DNA of 64,000 nucleotides from Lunularia cruciata (GCA_948567375.1 OX419756.1:50544333-50608332), one strand, 5' to 3'; counted from the stretch's first letter, positions 44,365 through 56,470 are shown. Notes: generated from the sequence alone by a model not told the origin. A program made the numbers and translations.

Positions 44365-45105
44365 TGTAATGTTATGGGGATAATATAGAGATACATAAGA
44401 GAAAACACAAAATTCACACTCAAACTCCGATGTCCCAAAGGAGCACCTTGATTGAATTATATAGCTAAGGAGACTCCTCCAAAGGAAGCTCCACCCTTGG
44501 ATCAGATACATGGATTGGTGACCTATAAGTGAGCTTTGCCCTAGATTGGTTTCATGCATGGGTGACATGTTGATTCTGATCCTATCTGGTTGGTCATTCC
44601 ATCTTTGACTGGAAGGAATCTTTAGTGAATCTTCTTGTATGAATCTCCAAATTGCATAGGTGGGGTACCATTGGAAAGCTCTTAATGAGACAAAGCTAGG
44701 GAGAGGGAAGGCCAGCCTCTCCTTTGTAAGGGAGGATTTTGCACATTTTTTAGGCCTAATTCATCCGTTTAGGCCTTCCAAAATTGACAAAAGATTTTTA
44801 GGCATATTTAAGTTTTTTCCCTATTAGGATAAGTAAAATTTTGGTGATACCTCTTTCTGATCTATTTAGTCCATCATGTATAACATCCTTTCAAATGTCA
44901 CCAAACCAAATTTCATCTCTAGATCATATGTTTAGCTATTGATTCTAAAGTTTTCAAGTCTATTTTGGTTTTTGCACTATTAGTAGAAGTAATCTTTTGG
45001 TGATACCTCTATCTAATCTATTTAATCCATCATGTATAAAATCATTCCAAATGTTACCAAACCAAATTTCACTTCTAGATCATATGTCTAGCTATTGGTA
45101 TTATA
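44365..45105 (-). repeat. 3' LTR of chromovirus C
   Basis: 741 bp, starting on the minus strand at 45105 (TATAATACC, TG decayed to TA) and ending near 44365. It has the same internal direct duplication of about 156 bp as the solo LTR (units near 44800-44953 and 44954-45105). Confidence 0.88.
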
Positions 45106-45125
45106 AATCTCCCTCCTTTTAAGAA
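45106..45125 (-). other. Polypurine tract of chromovirus C
   Basis: aaaaggagggagattt on the minus strand, ending directly at the LTR start. This is a clear plus-strand priming site. Confidence 0.85.
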
Positions 45126-46088
45126 GCAACGTTCTCATTGTGAAGTTGTTGCTCAAAAGATATTGCACCAACTTGGGTGCATGTATCAAGTTGGCAGCTG
45201 TCTCTTAGGTCACCTCATGGAATGGGTAACCTTTTCATTTTATAAGATAGTCTACCTACGGATGGCGAGTATCATGAATGCAATTTTGGAGAATACGTTT
45301 CATTGCATATCCTCCATGCCATCAATGAGTGTTGGATAAGGTCAAATGTCTTGTGTGGAATGACAATAGCCTGATCAAGGGCACATTTGCATAATAAGGA
45401 AACATGGAACATTAGATGGATCTTCATGTGTGGTGGTAGCTTGAGGTGATAGGCCACAACGCCAACTCAAAAAAGAATGGAAAAAGGCTCAATAAAACAA
45501 GGTTTGAGCTCACAAGGGACAATTAATGTAAGGTTGGTTGTTGACAATCACACTTTATCCCCAACACTGAACTTGATGTGCCTATGGTATGCATTGGCAT
45601 ATTGCTTCTATCAATTTTGGGCAATCTACAACTTGTGCTTGGCGTTCTCTACACCATGTTGGATTCTAGAAACAAAGTTATTGATTGCATCAACCTTGGT
45701 AGCCACTGGACAGATCTTCATCAAATTGAAAGGTGTGAGAAGATGCTCGCCATACATGAGGAAGAATGGCTTAAGTGTATGCATTCATTGAATTGTTTTA
45801 AGAAAACTCCACCAATGGAAGTAAGGTGTCCTACCTCTCTAAGTCGTGCAACATGTCTTCAATAGTGCAATTAGCCCGCTCCATTTATCCATTGGTCTGT
45901 GGGTGGTAAGTTGTGGACATGACCAACTTGGTTTTGAAGAAACCAAAGAGTGTTTGTCAAAACAAACTAGTGAATTGAGTGCCTCTACCAATGATGAGCT
46001 CTCAAGATAGGCCATGGTGAGAGAAGACTACATTTAAGTACAATTGAGCTAGTTGTAGAGCATTCATGTCCTTGGTGGTAGGTTGTAT
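45126..46088 (-). pseudogene. Integrase C-terminal part and chromodomain of chromovirus C
   Basis: From 46088 down: PTTKDMNALQLAQLYLNVVF, STTYHPQTDG followed by MERANCTIEDML (the catalytic Glu is kept here), later AYHLKLPPHMKIHLMFHVSL (45457-45272) and the chromodomain WKGYPFHEVTWE-like block (with a stop in place of the first W) near 45240-45190. Many stops. Confidence 0.85.
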
Positions 46089-46780
46089 TGTAACACCCAT
46101 TTGTGCATGTGTGTGGTATTATGATATTTACCTTGATATTACACATACTTGAGAGATATTGTTTATATAGAGATAAAGGATGGTTCTACATTAGTCATGA
46201 TTAGCTAAAGTTAGTCATAGCTAAGATAGTGGGGACATTACTTTGGAGGAAGTAGAAAAGATGAGCACCACTATTTTGGATTCTAATGTGTTGACTTAGT
46301 ATTATTCCTAGGTGTTTGGCTTTGAGGAAAGAGTTGAGAACTCTTGGGTCCGCAAGCTTTTTTGTTTTGGATTCTTTTACAGTCCAAGGATAGCCCATGT
46401 GAAGGAATCCTTGACTTAGTAGTTGGGTCAAGATAATATCACATGCTTAGTGGAACATGCGCATGTGGATGGATATTCCTTTATACTTTTTGACTTCACT
46501 TGACTTTTAGCCCAGTAACTTGAGTTACTCTAGTAATTAGTAACTTTGGTGTGTAAATATTTCACAAGTATATAAACTAGGGGTGAGGTGGTACTCTTCA
46601 TCCTTTCATTTGCAACTATCTCTTTCTCATTGAGTTCTCTAGTGAGCAATGTCTTGAGTCTTGGACTGTTAGCCTTGGAGGAGTATGATTGAGTTGGGGT
46701 TCCTTGCCTTCTTAGTCCATGGTGCGTTACCATAATAGTCATCAGAGGTTCATCCTGAGTGAGAGGCAGGCTGGCTCACA
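46089..46780 (+). repeat. 5' LTR of Athila-like element 2
   Basis: TGTAACACCC...CTCACA, TATA box TATATAAA at 46569-46576. Confidence 0.95.
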
Positions 46781-46802
46781 TTTTTGGTTTCATTGTCAGG
46801 AC
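46781..46802 (+). other. Primer binding site of Athila-like element 2
   Basis: tttttggtttcattgtcagg directly after the LTR; a better-preserved version of the degenerate tRNA-Asp-type site of element 1. Confidence 0.55.
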
Positions 46803-46821
46803 TTCCCTAAAAGGCAAGATA

Positions 46822-46992
46822 ATGTTCCACGTACAATTCTATATAAGACAAAAGGAGGCTATGAGAGCTCACTTGGAGAGAACTTTAGGGGAGGAGAGGG
46901 CTGAACTTATGGTAGAGAACTTGGATCCATTTGTATACATTTTAGTGCATTATGATGTCTTTGAGGTGATTTTATACATCTTGTACACTTGA
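46822..46992 (+). CDS. Short leader ORF of Athila-like element 2
   Basis: An intact 56-codon frame from the first ATG after the primer site: MFHVQFYIRQKEAMRAHLER, an acidic middle (LGEERAELMVENLD) and a hydrophobic end (YDVFEVILYILYT). Element 1 has the same frame with a two-base deletion. It is unknown. It could be a remnant of the gag N-terminus or a leader peptide. The charged half plus hydrophobic tail is the only visible structure. Confidence 0.45.
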   Translation: MFHVQFYIRQKEAMRAHLERTLGEERAELMVENLDPFVYILVHYDVFEVILYILYT

Positions 46993-47470
46993 GAAGATTT
47001 GAAGAGAAGTGGATTGTAGATTGTGGGGATTAAGGTGATTTTGGGCAAAATCTAAACTTTGAGATCTGGACTTGAAATTTCTACACATGATAGATTGGAT
47101 TATCTTTCAATTATCACACTTGGAATTATTGTGAGAAATACTATGCGCAATGGGCTAGAATTTTTGAAAGTTGATAGGGTAAACTACTCCCGCAAATGCA
47201 TGCTCTTTGGAAAATTTTACAGAGTCTGCCATTTCTTCAATTTTTGGTGGATTTCTCTAAAAATATCCAAGAAAATTCAGTGCATTGTATTCTACCTGCT
47301 GACACAAAAATTAGAGATAAATCATTCTTGCACATAGAGTTATGAGTTTTTAAAGTGAAGGGATGGTTTTTAGACCAAATCTGAAATATATGTGCTGAAT
47401 AGAAAGGTGTGTAGGCCAAATGGCTTGATGAAAAGATCTGAAACTTTGCAAAGAGTGACATCCTAGATTT
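46993..47470 (+). other. Untranslated leader of Athila-like element 2
   Basis: Homologous to 10081-10573, stops in all frames over most of its length. Confidence 0.5.
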
Positions 47471-48085
47471 TTGATCAAGTGTGAAAAATTTCAAAGGATT
47501 GTGACATACCAATTGAGAGATTTGAGTGACATTGTGAGGAAGGAACAATTTTGCAAAATTGAGATCTCATGCATGAGGAGTTTGAGAGCAACAAAAAGCA
47601 TGTTTGAGTATTTAGATTCATCTTGGGAACATGGACATCAAGAGTGGAAATTGAGACTATGAAAGGTTTCCCAAGGGTTTGGGGTGATTGTAGGGGTAGA
47701 TTTGAGGAAAAAAGAGTTTAGAATAAAATTTGAAGAGAGTGTTGAGAGGATCCAAAAACCTACACCACTTGAAGGAAAGAGTGAGTCTAAGTGCTTTTTA
47801 TGTGGAGAGGAGAGTTCATATCTATTGAATTTTGAGAGCAAGAGATTGAGGGAAAGGAGAGGCATACTTGACTTGGGTTTGCATGTTGGACATTCTTCAC
47901 CAAGATTGGGAGGGAGAAGATCTAAGACCAAGGAGTTGTGTGAGGTTTGTGGAGTGGTAGGCCAAAAGGACATGAGTGTAGTGGAGTAGTAGCACTTTTG
48001 GAGACTTTGGTGAAGGATCTTGGAGAGAGTCTTAGTATAGCTATAGAAATACTACCACCTTCATCAGCTAGTTCTCAAGATTAGT
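47471..48085 (+). pseudogene. ORF1 upstream of gag, element 2
   Basis: VRKEQFCKIEISCMRSLRAT and MFEYLDSSWEHG, one TGA, then VDLRKKEFRIKFEESVERIQ without the stop seen in element 1. The first cysteine motif is reduced to CFLCGEE without the later Cys, because of a deletion. The second reads CEVCGVVGQKD and lacks the His and last Cys. The better parts of the two copies complement each other. Confidence 0.6.
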
Positions 48086-48320
48086 GATAGAGATAATATT
48101 TCAATTTATAGATAAACTATCCATCAGAGTTCAATTAATATGCACTCTAGGATTTGATATTGCTATAGAAATCTTGGAGCAACCTGAACCTTTTGTGTTC
48201 CCTAGGGTGGATTACTCTCAAAAAATGATAGTCATGTACATACTCTAGTAGTTATAGAGTGAGAGAAAAGAAAAAAGAAAAAGAAAAATTGAGAGAAAAG
48301 AAAGATAGTGAGGGGTTAAG

Positions 48321-49270
48321 ATGGGAAAACTTCCAGTTTTCTTTGGCAAGGATGGAGAAGATGTGGAGGCCTTTGTGGGAGATTTCAAGAGAGCTTGCAT
48401 AGGAAACAATGAGAGGAAGAAGAATGAACGGGCCTCATTATTACCAAATTTCTTTGAGGTGCAACACTTATATGGTATGAGTTAGAATACCAAAAGAGAG
48501 AGAGGAAAGATGGGCAAGAAGAGTCTTGGGAGAGTTTGACTTTAGCACTCATTGAGAACTTTCTTCCGGATGAGAGAAATGAAAGATTGATGAATGAAGT
48601 TACCTTTCTCAAGCAAGGAAATAGAGAGAAAGTGAGAGTCTATGTGGAAAGAGTGGAGAAGTTAGAGTCCAAATTTTGCATAGTGTTGAGGAAGGGTGGA
48701 GATGATGTGGAGACTACTATGATTGGCATAGGAGCTATGCTCACCAAGAATTCTGTGGGAGGGTTGAGACCATAAAATTAGAAGCAAGGTGAGATATGAG
48801 AAACCTTCTTCCAAGGTTGACGCTATCAAGATTGCAATTCATATGGAGGAGAGTTTGGAAGGGGATGAGAGTGATTTGGTGGTGAAGGAGGTTGTACATC
48901 CTCCTCAAGGCTACAATTATGGGAAACTTTTGATATTTTGGTGGCAAGGTTGCACCACAAGTATTAATTACTCCAATTCTTGCACCTCCACCAAAAGATC
49001 CACTTCAAACCATCAGAGAACAACTTGCATATCTCAAGATCAATATGGTGCAACTATGGGAGAAGAGAAAGGTGGATCAGAATGTAGGGAGAAGGCCTAG
49101 AGTTGTGGAAACTATTCATATAGAGGAGGCCAACCAGCCAACAATTTCAATGATAGAAATTGTTTTGTTATGGAGGAAGAGGCCATATCCAAAGGAATTT
49201 TCCAGATTCCACTTACCATGGAGGAAGGGGTTATGAAGGAGCAAATAGAAGGAAAGAAGGAGGTTGTGAA
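48321..49270 (+). pseudogene. gag of Athila-like element 2
   Basis: Starts MGKLPVFFGKDGEDVEAF; LPDERNERLMNEVTFLKQ and VRVYVERVEKLESKF follow. The GA run near 48495 is one dinucleotide shorter than in element 1 and keeps the frame. Stops near 48774 and a one-base loss in the zinc knuckle region near 49165 break it. Confidence 0.85.
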
Positions 49271-50071
49271 ACCCAAGTGGCTCTTAATCCAAAAAAAGGT
49301 AAAGGGGTAGCATCCATAGATGTGATTGAGAGCAAGTATGAGAAGGGAGAATGCTCAAGTTCCAAGGGTCTTAATTTGGAGCTTTTGGCACAAGAGAAGA
49401 AGAGAGTTCGTTTTGCAGAGGATGTTCACTCTTCTCAAAGATTTACTCCAAGCAAGGATACTCTTATATCTTCAAGGAGCACTTGTACTTCAACACCATC
49501 AACAACAAAGACTCCAAGGAAGAAGTTGGGGATGAAGGATTTCTTGCTTTCAAAGCACCAATGGAACTACAATGTGTTGGAGGATATTGGTAGTCATAAG
49601 GCTAACATCACAATGGGCCAATTGATTGCTTTGAACCTTACCTTGAGAAAGGAGCTTAGAGGTGGTTTGATTTCTACAAGGAGCAAGAGGAAGAACAAGG
49701 TAAAAACTCCAATATCAATGGAGGTGGTGGATGCCAAGCCAACACCATGGGAGGCTTGTGAATATGCTTCCAAGATTGATGTGAGAGTGAATGGTCACAA
49801 CATCAAGGATGCATTGGTTGATGAAGGATCAATAGTGAATGCCATGTCAAAAAGGTTGATGAAGAAGTTGGGTATGATATCCTTTAGACCTTCAACATTT
49901 GTGGTGAGCATGGAAAACAAGCAACAAGTTAGACCGGTAGGGGTGATGGATAAGGTGGTAGTTTCAGTTATGGGAGTTCAAAATCTCATGAATTTCCAAG
50001 TCTTGAAGGATTCAAGCTATGACTTACTTCTTGGGAGGCCATGGTTGAGAGCAGCACGCACAATCAATTGA
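49271..50071 (+). pseudogene. Protease region of Athila-like element 2
   Basis: Part of a 303-codon open frame (49160-50071). It contains the charged linker, DVRVNGHNIKDALVDEGSIV (active-site region with D-E-G), RPVGVMDKVVVSVMGVQNLM and YDLLLGRPWLR. It stops at 50069-50071. The active-site change argues against function. Confidence 0.82.
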
Positions 50072-50580
50072 TGGCACAAAGGATACTTGAGGATTGGGCC
50101 ATCAAACCACAAAGTCACAGTTCCTATGACTAACACCACCAACATTTCACATTTAGATACACCATCTTCTGATTATTGGGAATCAGATTTTGAAGAAGAA
50201 GCTTCAGGTGTGGACACAAGCATGGAAGAGGAGACTTCCACGGAGGAGGATGAATCTTAATCTGATTTAGATATATATCCCTTGTGTGCTATGGATTTTG
50301 CACCTAAGCCAAAGGTTTTGAAGGACCTTAATAAATCACCATTGACACTTGAGGAGATAGAGGAGAGGTTATCTACCCTCAAGTATGGCCTAAATGTTAC
50401 CAAGGAGGAGAAGGTGAGATTTGAGGAGATTTTCCGCAAGTTCATCCATGTGTTTGCTTTTAGTTACAAGGATCTAAAGGAAGTCACTTTGGAGGAGCAC
50501 AAGATAGAGGTGGAGTCACATGCAAGACCAATCCGCCAAAAGCAATGTCGCATTAGCCCACCAATATCTTTGGTTGTGAA
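50072..50580 (+). pseudogene. Protease-RT linker, element 2
   Basis: Acidic stretch, then the open frame 50282-50584 with LNKSPLTLEEIEERLSTLKY and FEEIFRKFIHVFAFSYKDLK, ending at a TAG just before the reverse transcriptase. Confidence 0.65.
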
Positions 50581-51300
50581 GTAGGAGATTGATAAGCTCA
50601 AGGAGGCCGGATTTATCTTTGAGATGAAGAATTCAGAATATGTGTCTCCAATCATCATTGTGAAGAAAAAGAATGGCAAGCTTCGGGTATGTGTGGATTA
50701 CAACAAGCTCAACATTGTTACCAAGAAGGACTACTGCCCATTGCAATTCATTGGTGGGATCTTAGAGGAAGTTGCAGGTCATGAGAGGTATAGTTTTGGA
50801 GATGGTTATAGTGGATACACCCAAATCAAGATTGCACCATAGCATCAACAACTCACCACATTCACCACACCTTGGGGGACTTATGCTTTCAAGGTCATAC
50901 CTTTTGGGTTTTTCAATGCTCCAGCCACATTCCAATGGTTCATGAATAAGGTATTTGAACCTTTCATTGGGAAATTTGTGAGAGACTTCATTGATGAATT
51001 TTGTGTCTATGGGAGCAAGGAGGAGAACTATGAGCACCTAATCAAAGTCTTGCAATGCTTAGATGAGGAAAATACATCACTCAACCCAAAGTGGTGCATT
51101 TTTGGATGTGAAGAATGTCTACTTTTGGAGCACATCATCTCAAGGATGGAATAGCAATTGATCCTAAGAAGATGAGGAAAATCTTAGACCTTCCATTCCC
51201 TTAAATCTTGACAAAGTTATGCCAATTCTTGGGGATGGTTGGGTACTATAGGAGGTTCATCTTATCATTTTCCAACAAGGCTATGAATTAACCATCTACA
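50581..51300 (+). pseudogene. Reverse transcriptase of Athila-like element 2
   Basis: VKKKNGKLRVCVDYNKLNIV, YSFGDGYSGYTQIKI, a TAG, FKVIPFG then NAPATFQWFMNKVFEPF (the segment deleted in element 1), and FIDEFCVYGSKEEN. The D-D box reads D-E here too (GAT GAA, 50993-50998). Several later frameshifts. Confidence 0.9.
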
Positions 51301-51800
51301 TGAAGAAGGGTGTAGATTACATGGTGATTTTGGAGGACAAGGAGGCTCTCAAAGCTTTTGAGGAGCTCAAGCCATCCCTTGTTGTAGCTCCAATTCTTGC
51401 TAAACCTGATTGGAGCAAGCCTTTCATCCTCTACATTGATGCTTCTAATGTAGCTATAGGATGCACTCTTAGTAAATTAGACCAAGATGGGCATGATCAT
51501 CTAGTAGCTTATGCTAGTAGACAGATGGTTTCAGCATAAAGAACTTCTCTCTCATGGAGAGAGAAGTTCTGGCAGTGATCTTTGGTCTCAAGAAGTTTAG
51601 ACACTACTTGATTGGAGAGAAAGCCACCATTTTCACAAATCACAAGGCTTTGAAGTACATCTTCAACAAGCCTAATGTTGAAGGGAAACTATCAAGGTGG
51701 ATGATACTCTTGTTTGAGTATGACTACACAATTGAGGATAGGCCAAGAAAGAAACATGCAAATGCTGATTTGTTATCTAGAGCCTATGATCATGATGGAG
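51301..51800 (+). pseudogene. RNase H of Athila-like element 2
   Basis: WSKPFILYIDASNVAIGCTL, HLVAYASRQM, then MEREVLAVIFGLKKFRHYL, NHKALKYIFNKP and HANADLLSRA. One stop/shift lies between the halves near 51538. Confidence 0.85.
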
Positions 51801-53129
51801 ATGAGTCAGTGGATAATTCCTTCTTGGATGAGGAACTCATGACAATCTCAGTCACTCAAGAGGTTCCAATGGAGTACAAGGAGATTGTGGATTTTGTGAC
51901 AAGAGGTAACTATCCAGAAAGGATGCATGCTAGGGAAAAGAAAGCCCTTGCAGCAAGATCTAGACCTTACACAATGGTGGAGGATATTCTTTTTCACCAA
52001 GGAGCAGATGGTCTATTTTGAACAGTAGTGGGTGAGGAAGAGTCTATCCTACTCATAAAGGAGTTTTATGAAGGTTTAGTGTGGAAGACACTTTGCAGGA
52101 AAGGTGAATGCTTTCAAGATTCTAGATGCAGGTTACCATTGGAGAGGGATTTTCAAGGATTGTCTTGATTATTGCAAAACTTGTCATGTTTGTCAAGCTT
52201 TTGCTAGAAAATCTACTTCCACTCCACCACTTAGATCAATTCCATTGCTAGGACCTTTGGAGAAGTGGGGAATTGATTTTGTAGTTCCCCTCAATAGAAC
52301 CCCAAGGAACAATCAGTACATTGTGGTAGTTATTAATTACCTTACCAAGTGTGGCTAGACCATTGAGGGACAAGAATGAAGATGAAGTTGGTAAATTTCT
52401 TTATGAACGTATTATCACTAGGTTTGGATGCCCTTTGGAGTTGGTTTTTGATAGAGGAGGAGAGTTTACAAGAAGCATTACTATAACCATGCTACGACGT
52501 TTCTCTATCACACATAGAGTAACTACACCCTATAAGCCAAATTCCAATGGCTTGGCAGAGAGAACCAATCAGACCTTGTGCATGATGGCCAAAGATGCAA
52601 AAATGGAAGGGATTAAACATCATTGAGACAAGAGGATTCATGCAGTTTTGTGGGAGTATAAGACAACCATGAAGACTTCCACCGGATATTCTCCATTTCA
52701 ATTGGTATATGGTATTGAGTCTACTTTACCTATTCACTTTGATCTTCTTACCTTCCAAAGTATTCATAGGAGATTGAAGAAAGCACAAGGAGGTGATATA
52801 GAGAAGTCAAGGAAGGATCAACTCATGGAATTGAAAGAGGCAAGAGCAATTGCTATGGTTTGAGTGGAGCAAGCCTAAAGGAAACAAAAGGAGAACTATG
52901 ACAAGAGGCAAGGCAAGAAGAAAGTAGAGCCTTTTAAAGAAGGTGATTGGGTAATGTTGTTTGATTCTATTTGATTCAAGAGAGTGCAAAAGAAGTTTTT
53001 GCCTAAATACTTTGACCTTTCATAGTGGAGAAAGTGTGGGGCAATTACACCTATGATTTCAATGAGTTGGGAGGAAGACACTTTGATAGGATTAACCATG
53101 ATAAATTGAAGATGTATCATAGAAGATAA
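51801..53129 (+). pseudogene. Integrase of Athila-like element 2
   Basis: HHCC end CKTCHVCQAFARKS (about 52175-52215), WGIDFVVPLNRTP (first Asp), a deletion near 52350 that removes part of the KWVEA block, then LVFDRGGEF with the second Asp intact (52449-52451) and NGLAERTNQTL. C-terminal domain to 53127-53129 with stops and shifts. Confidence 0.88.
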
Positions 53130-53177
53130 AAAGACCTTCACTTTGAGGACAAAGTGAAAACTTAGTCCGAGGGTAAA

Positions 53178-53869
53178 TGTAACACCCATTTGTGCATGTG
53201 TGTGGTATTATGATATTAACTTTAGTATTACACATACTTGAGAGATATTTTTTATATAGAGATAAAGGATGGTTCTACATTAGTCATGATTAGCTAAAGT
53301 TAGTCATAGCTAAGATAGTGGGGACCTTACTTTAGAGGAAGTAGAAAAGATGAGCACCACTATTTTGGATTCTAGTGTGTTGACTTATTATTATTCCTAG
53401 GTGTTTGGCTTTGAGGAAAGAGTTGAGAACTCTTGGGTCCGCAAGCCTTTTTGTTTTGGATTCTTCTACAGTCCAAGTATAGCCTATATGAAGGAATCCT
53501 TGACTTAGTGGTTGGGTCTTGATAATACCACATGCTTAGTGGAACATGCACATGTGGATGGATATTCCTTTATACTTTTTGACTTTACTTGACTTTTAGC
53601 CAAGTAACGTGAGTTACTCTAGTAATTAGTAACTTTGGTGCGTAACTATTTCACAAGTATATAAACTAAGAGTGAGAAGGTACTCTTCATCTTTTCATTT
53701 GCAACTATCTCTTTCTCATTGAGTTCTCTAGTGAGCAATGTTTTGAGTCTTGGAGTGTTAGCCTTGGAGGAGTATGATTGATTTGGGGTTCCTTGCCTCC
53801 TTAGTCCATAGTGTATTACCATAATAGTCATTAGAGGTTCATCTTGAGTGAGAGACAGGCCGGCTCATA
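53178..53869 (+). repeat. 3' LTR of Athila-like element 2
   Basis: TGTAACACCC...CTCATA (last C lost), preceded by the weak polypurine tract tccgagggtaaa. TATA box 53658-53665. Confidence 0.95.
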
Positions 53870-54240
53870 GTCCATGAATCATTTTGCTGAGTTGTTCAAC
53901 AAAGACTATGATGGAGTCAAATCTTGAGGTTGTCTTGGGCAATTCATAGACTAGATCCATACTCACCTATTCCCAATGTTGTGTAGGAGTAGAGAGGGGT
54001 TGAAGGAGTCTTGCAAGAGCTTGATTATAAGCTTTGTTTGGCTGACAAAGTAGGCAGCTCCAAATGTATTCCATCACAATGTTGCTCATCTTGGGCCAAT
54101 AGTAATGGCATTGGACTGCATCCAAGGTCTTGTCCACTCCAAAATGACCTACAATGGCGGAATCATGACATTTGGGCAAGATGGTGGTGCATAGTTCTGT
54201 GGTGGTGCATATTTGGGATCCATAATCTACCATCACAAAA
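53870..54240 (-). pseudogene. Integrase zinc domain and core start of chromovirus C
   Basis: Frame 54236-53967: CHDSAIVGHFGVDKTL with CLLCQ downstream forms the HHCC domain. After it come MSMDLVYELPK-like and IIVFVEQLSKMIH residues up to the insertion point at 53870. It continues at 46088. Confidence 0.85.
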
Positions 54241-55940
54241 GATGAGTCCTTGGGTGCTAGTGACGCCTTTGGATGATTGAGCTCCTACAATCTATGGATC
54301 AATTTTTGCAGTAGCCAAAATCTTTGGCCAAAATTTAGGGTTCATCTTGACCTCTACCACCAAATTTTTTTCCATTGGCATTTGGGTGAATGCATCTACA
54401 AGTTGCTTCTTACCTTCCACATTGGTGATTGTCATGTTGAATTTTTGTTGCCACTCTACCCACCAAATCTAACAACAAGATAGATCTTTTTGCATCTTGA
54501 GGTAGACTAGAGGTTTGTGGTCTATCTCCACTACAAATGCCTTCTTGCCAAGATAATGCTTCCAATCCTTGATTGCAAGGACAATGGCTAGCTTGTCTTA
54601 TTTTGTGGTGTGATAGTTGCATTCTATCGGTTATAGCTTTTGAGAGAAATATGCAATTGGATGCCATCTATCATACCACTCCTATTGTAGGATTGCTCCT
54701 ATTGCTATGCTTGATGCACCTATAGCCAACTTGATTGGAAATTTTGGGTCATACCATTTTAAGATTGGTGCATGTAGCAAGGCATCTTTCAATTCTTAAA
54801 AGGCCAACTCTTGTGTGGTTCTCCATATCCACTTTTTCCGCTTGCCAAATAGTGTCATTTAAAGGATGGGCAACCTTGGAGAAGTCCTTGACAAATTGAT
54901 GATAGAACCCCATCAATCCTAAGAAGCTCTTGAGTTGAGTCTAATCTTCTAGAATGCTCCATTTTTGAATGATCTCTAATTTATTTGTTAATACTTGGAT
55001 ACTCTGCACTTACTCTATGCCCCAAGTAGTCTACTTCTGACTTGCAAAACTTGCACTTTGAAATTTTGGCATACAATTGATTTTATCTTAGAATCTAGAG
55101 GACCTCTTGTAGGTGTTGTTTGTGTTCCATTGTTGTCCTATAGTATATTAAGATGTCATCTAGGAAAACAATAACAAACTTATCCAAATATGGATAAAAT
55201 ATGTTATTCATCAGACTCATGAAAGTGGCATGTGCATTGGTGAGGCCAAATGGCATTACGAGGTACTCAAAGTGGCAATACTTGGTTCAAAGGCAGTTTT
55301 GTATACATCTTCCTTTGCAATTTGGATTTGAATGTAATTGCTCCGCAGGTCCAACTTGGTGAAGTGTTTTGCTCCATTGAGTTGATCAAACAAGTCATCC
55401 ATGTGGAGTAAGGGGCATTTGTTCTTCATTATTTTCTGATTGATGCCCTAGTAGTCAATGCACATGCGTATAGTACTATCTTCTTCATAAACAAGACAAG
55501 AGCCCCATATGGTGATACATTGGGTTGGATAAACCCTTTCTGCAGCATATCCTCAATTTGAGCCTTATATTCTTCCAACTCATGAGGTGATAAATAATAT
55601 GGTGCCTTACAAGGAGGTGTCTTCCTCAAAATTATCTCAATTTTATGATCTACTCTCTATTTTGGTGGTAATCCCCAAGGGTAGATCATCTTGAAAGACA
55701 TCTTGAAACTCATTTACCACATCCTTCAATTTCTCAAGAATTTGTGCATTAAGTTGTGCACTCTTGACTTCTCTTATTAGACCCATGAAGCATCTTTCTA
55801 TCTTATAGATAGTTGTTGTCCCTACAACATAGAGAGGCATTTCTTGCATATGTGATTTCTGTTTAACCCCAGTGATTGTCCATTGGCGGGTGCTCACTAC
55901 TTTCCTTCTCCAATCTACCATAGGGTTGTAATGCTCCATT
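54241..55940 (-). pseudogene. Reverse transcriptase and RNase H of chromovirus C
   Basis: N-terminal block DVVNEFQDVFQDDLPLGI (55939-55643), APYYLSPHELEEYKAQIEDM and QPNVSPYGALVLF (55629-55429), [14 protein letters not shown] with the intact D-D box (about 55185-55140), then RNase H with IECNYHTTK, KDWKHYLG and DHKPLVYL (about 54640-54500). Interrupted by several stops. Confidence 0.83.
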
Positions 55941-56470
55941 CATGGCATGCCTAAGATTGCATCATAACAACCTAATTGTATCACTTGCCACTCAATTGTT
56001 TCCTGATATTCTCCTACATAGAGTGCTACCCTTCTAGATAATAACTCAATCTTCTTTGTTTTAGGGCAAACAAAGAAGATACTTCTTCACTCTTATACTT
56101 CTCTAGATCCATCCCAACCTTATTGCAACAAAGCAAGACAAGAAATTCTTTGATGCCCTAGGATCTATCAATACTCCCACCTGATTTCCCTCTAGGACTC
56201 CATTCAAAACAATCAATTGTGAGTTTGCCTTTTTGGATCTTTGTGCACTCGTCTTCTTCATCCTCTCGCTTTTTGGCTTCCTTAGTGAGCCAATAAGGCT
56301 GCAAGGTACATTTACTGGTGATCTTTGTTTCCAAGGTGATTTTCACATCCTCCTCTTCAATGCATCGCTCCATGTTGTTCAAAGCCAAAGTGTTAGTCTA
56401 GTAGCACTCGTTGACTCCCATCATTACACTTGTGTGATAAAATTGGGAGCCAAGTCTCCCATTACATTGT
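55941..56470 (-). pseudogene. Protease region of chromovirus C
   Basis: GVLIDPRASKNFLSC (active-site region, D-S-G changed to D-P-R, about 56175-56130) and CYDAILGMP followed by MEHYNPMVDW (about 55965-55910). The upstream frame 56388-56158 is charged. The element is cut near 56470; no gag or 5' LTR follows. Confidence 0.75.

Larger units (their letters stand above)
46089..53869 (+). mobile_element. Athila/Tat-like retrotransposon, element 2, near full length
   Basis: About 7.8 kb, same family and order as element 1. LTRs 46089-46780 and 53178-53869, each 692 bp, differing by eye at about 41 positions, so it is older than element 1. Flanks GTAT (46085-46088) and GTCC (53870-53873) occupy the place of a 4-bp target duplication but differ at two bases; removing the element and one flank restores the reading frame of the host integrase. 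It keeps longer open frames than element 1 in the protease region and integrase core but has stops elsewhere. Confidence 0.93.
44365..56470 (-). mobile_element. Chromovirus C, minus strand, interrupted by Athila-like element 2
   Basis: Minus-strand order: protease region (56400-55940), reverse transcriptase and RNase H (55940-54240), integrase zinc domain and first core segment (54236-53870), inserted element (46089-53869), integrase remainder (46088-45300), chromodomain (about 45240-45130), polypurine tract (45125-45106) and 3' LTR (45105-44365). The 5' LTR and gag are missing. A related solo LTR sits at 22646-23392. Confidence 0.8.
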
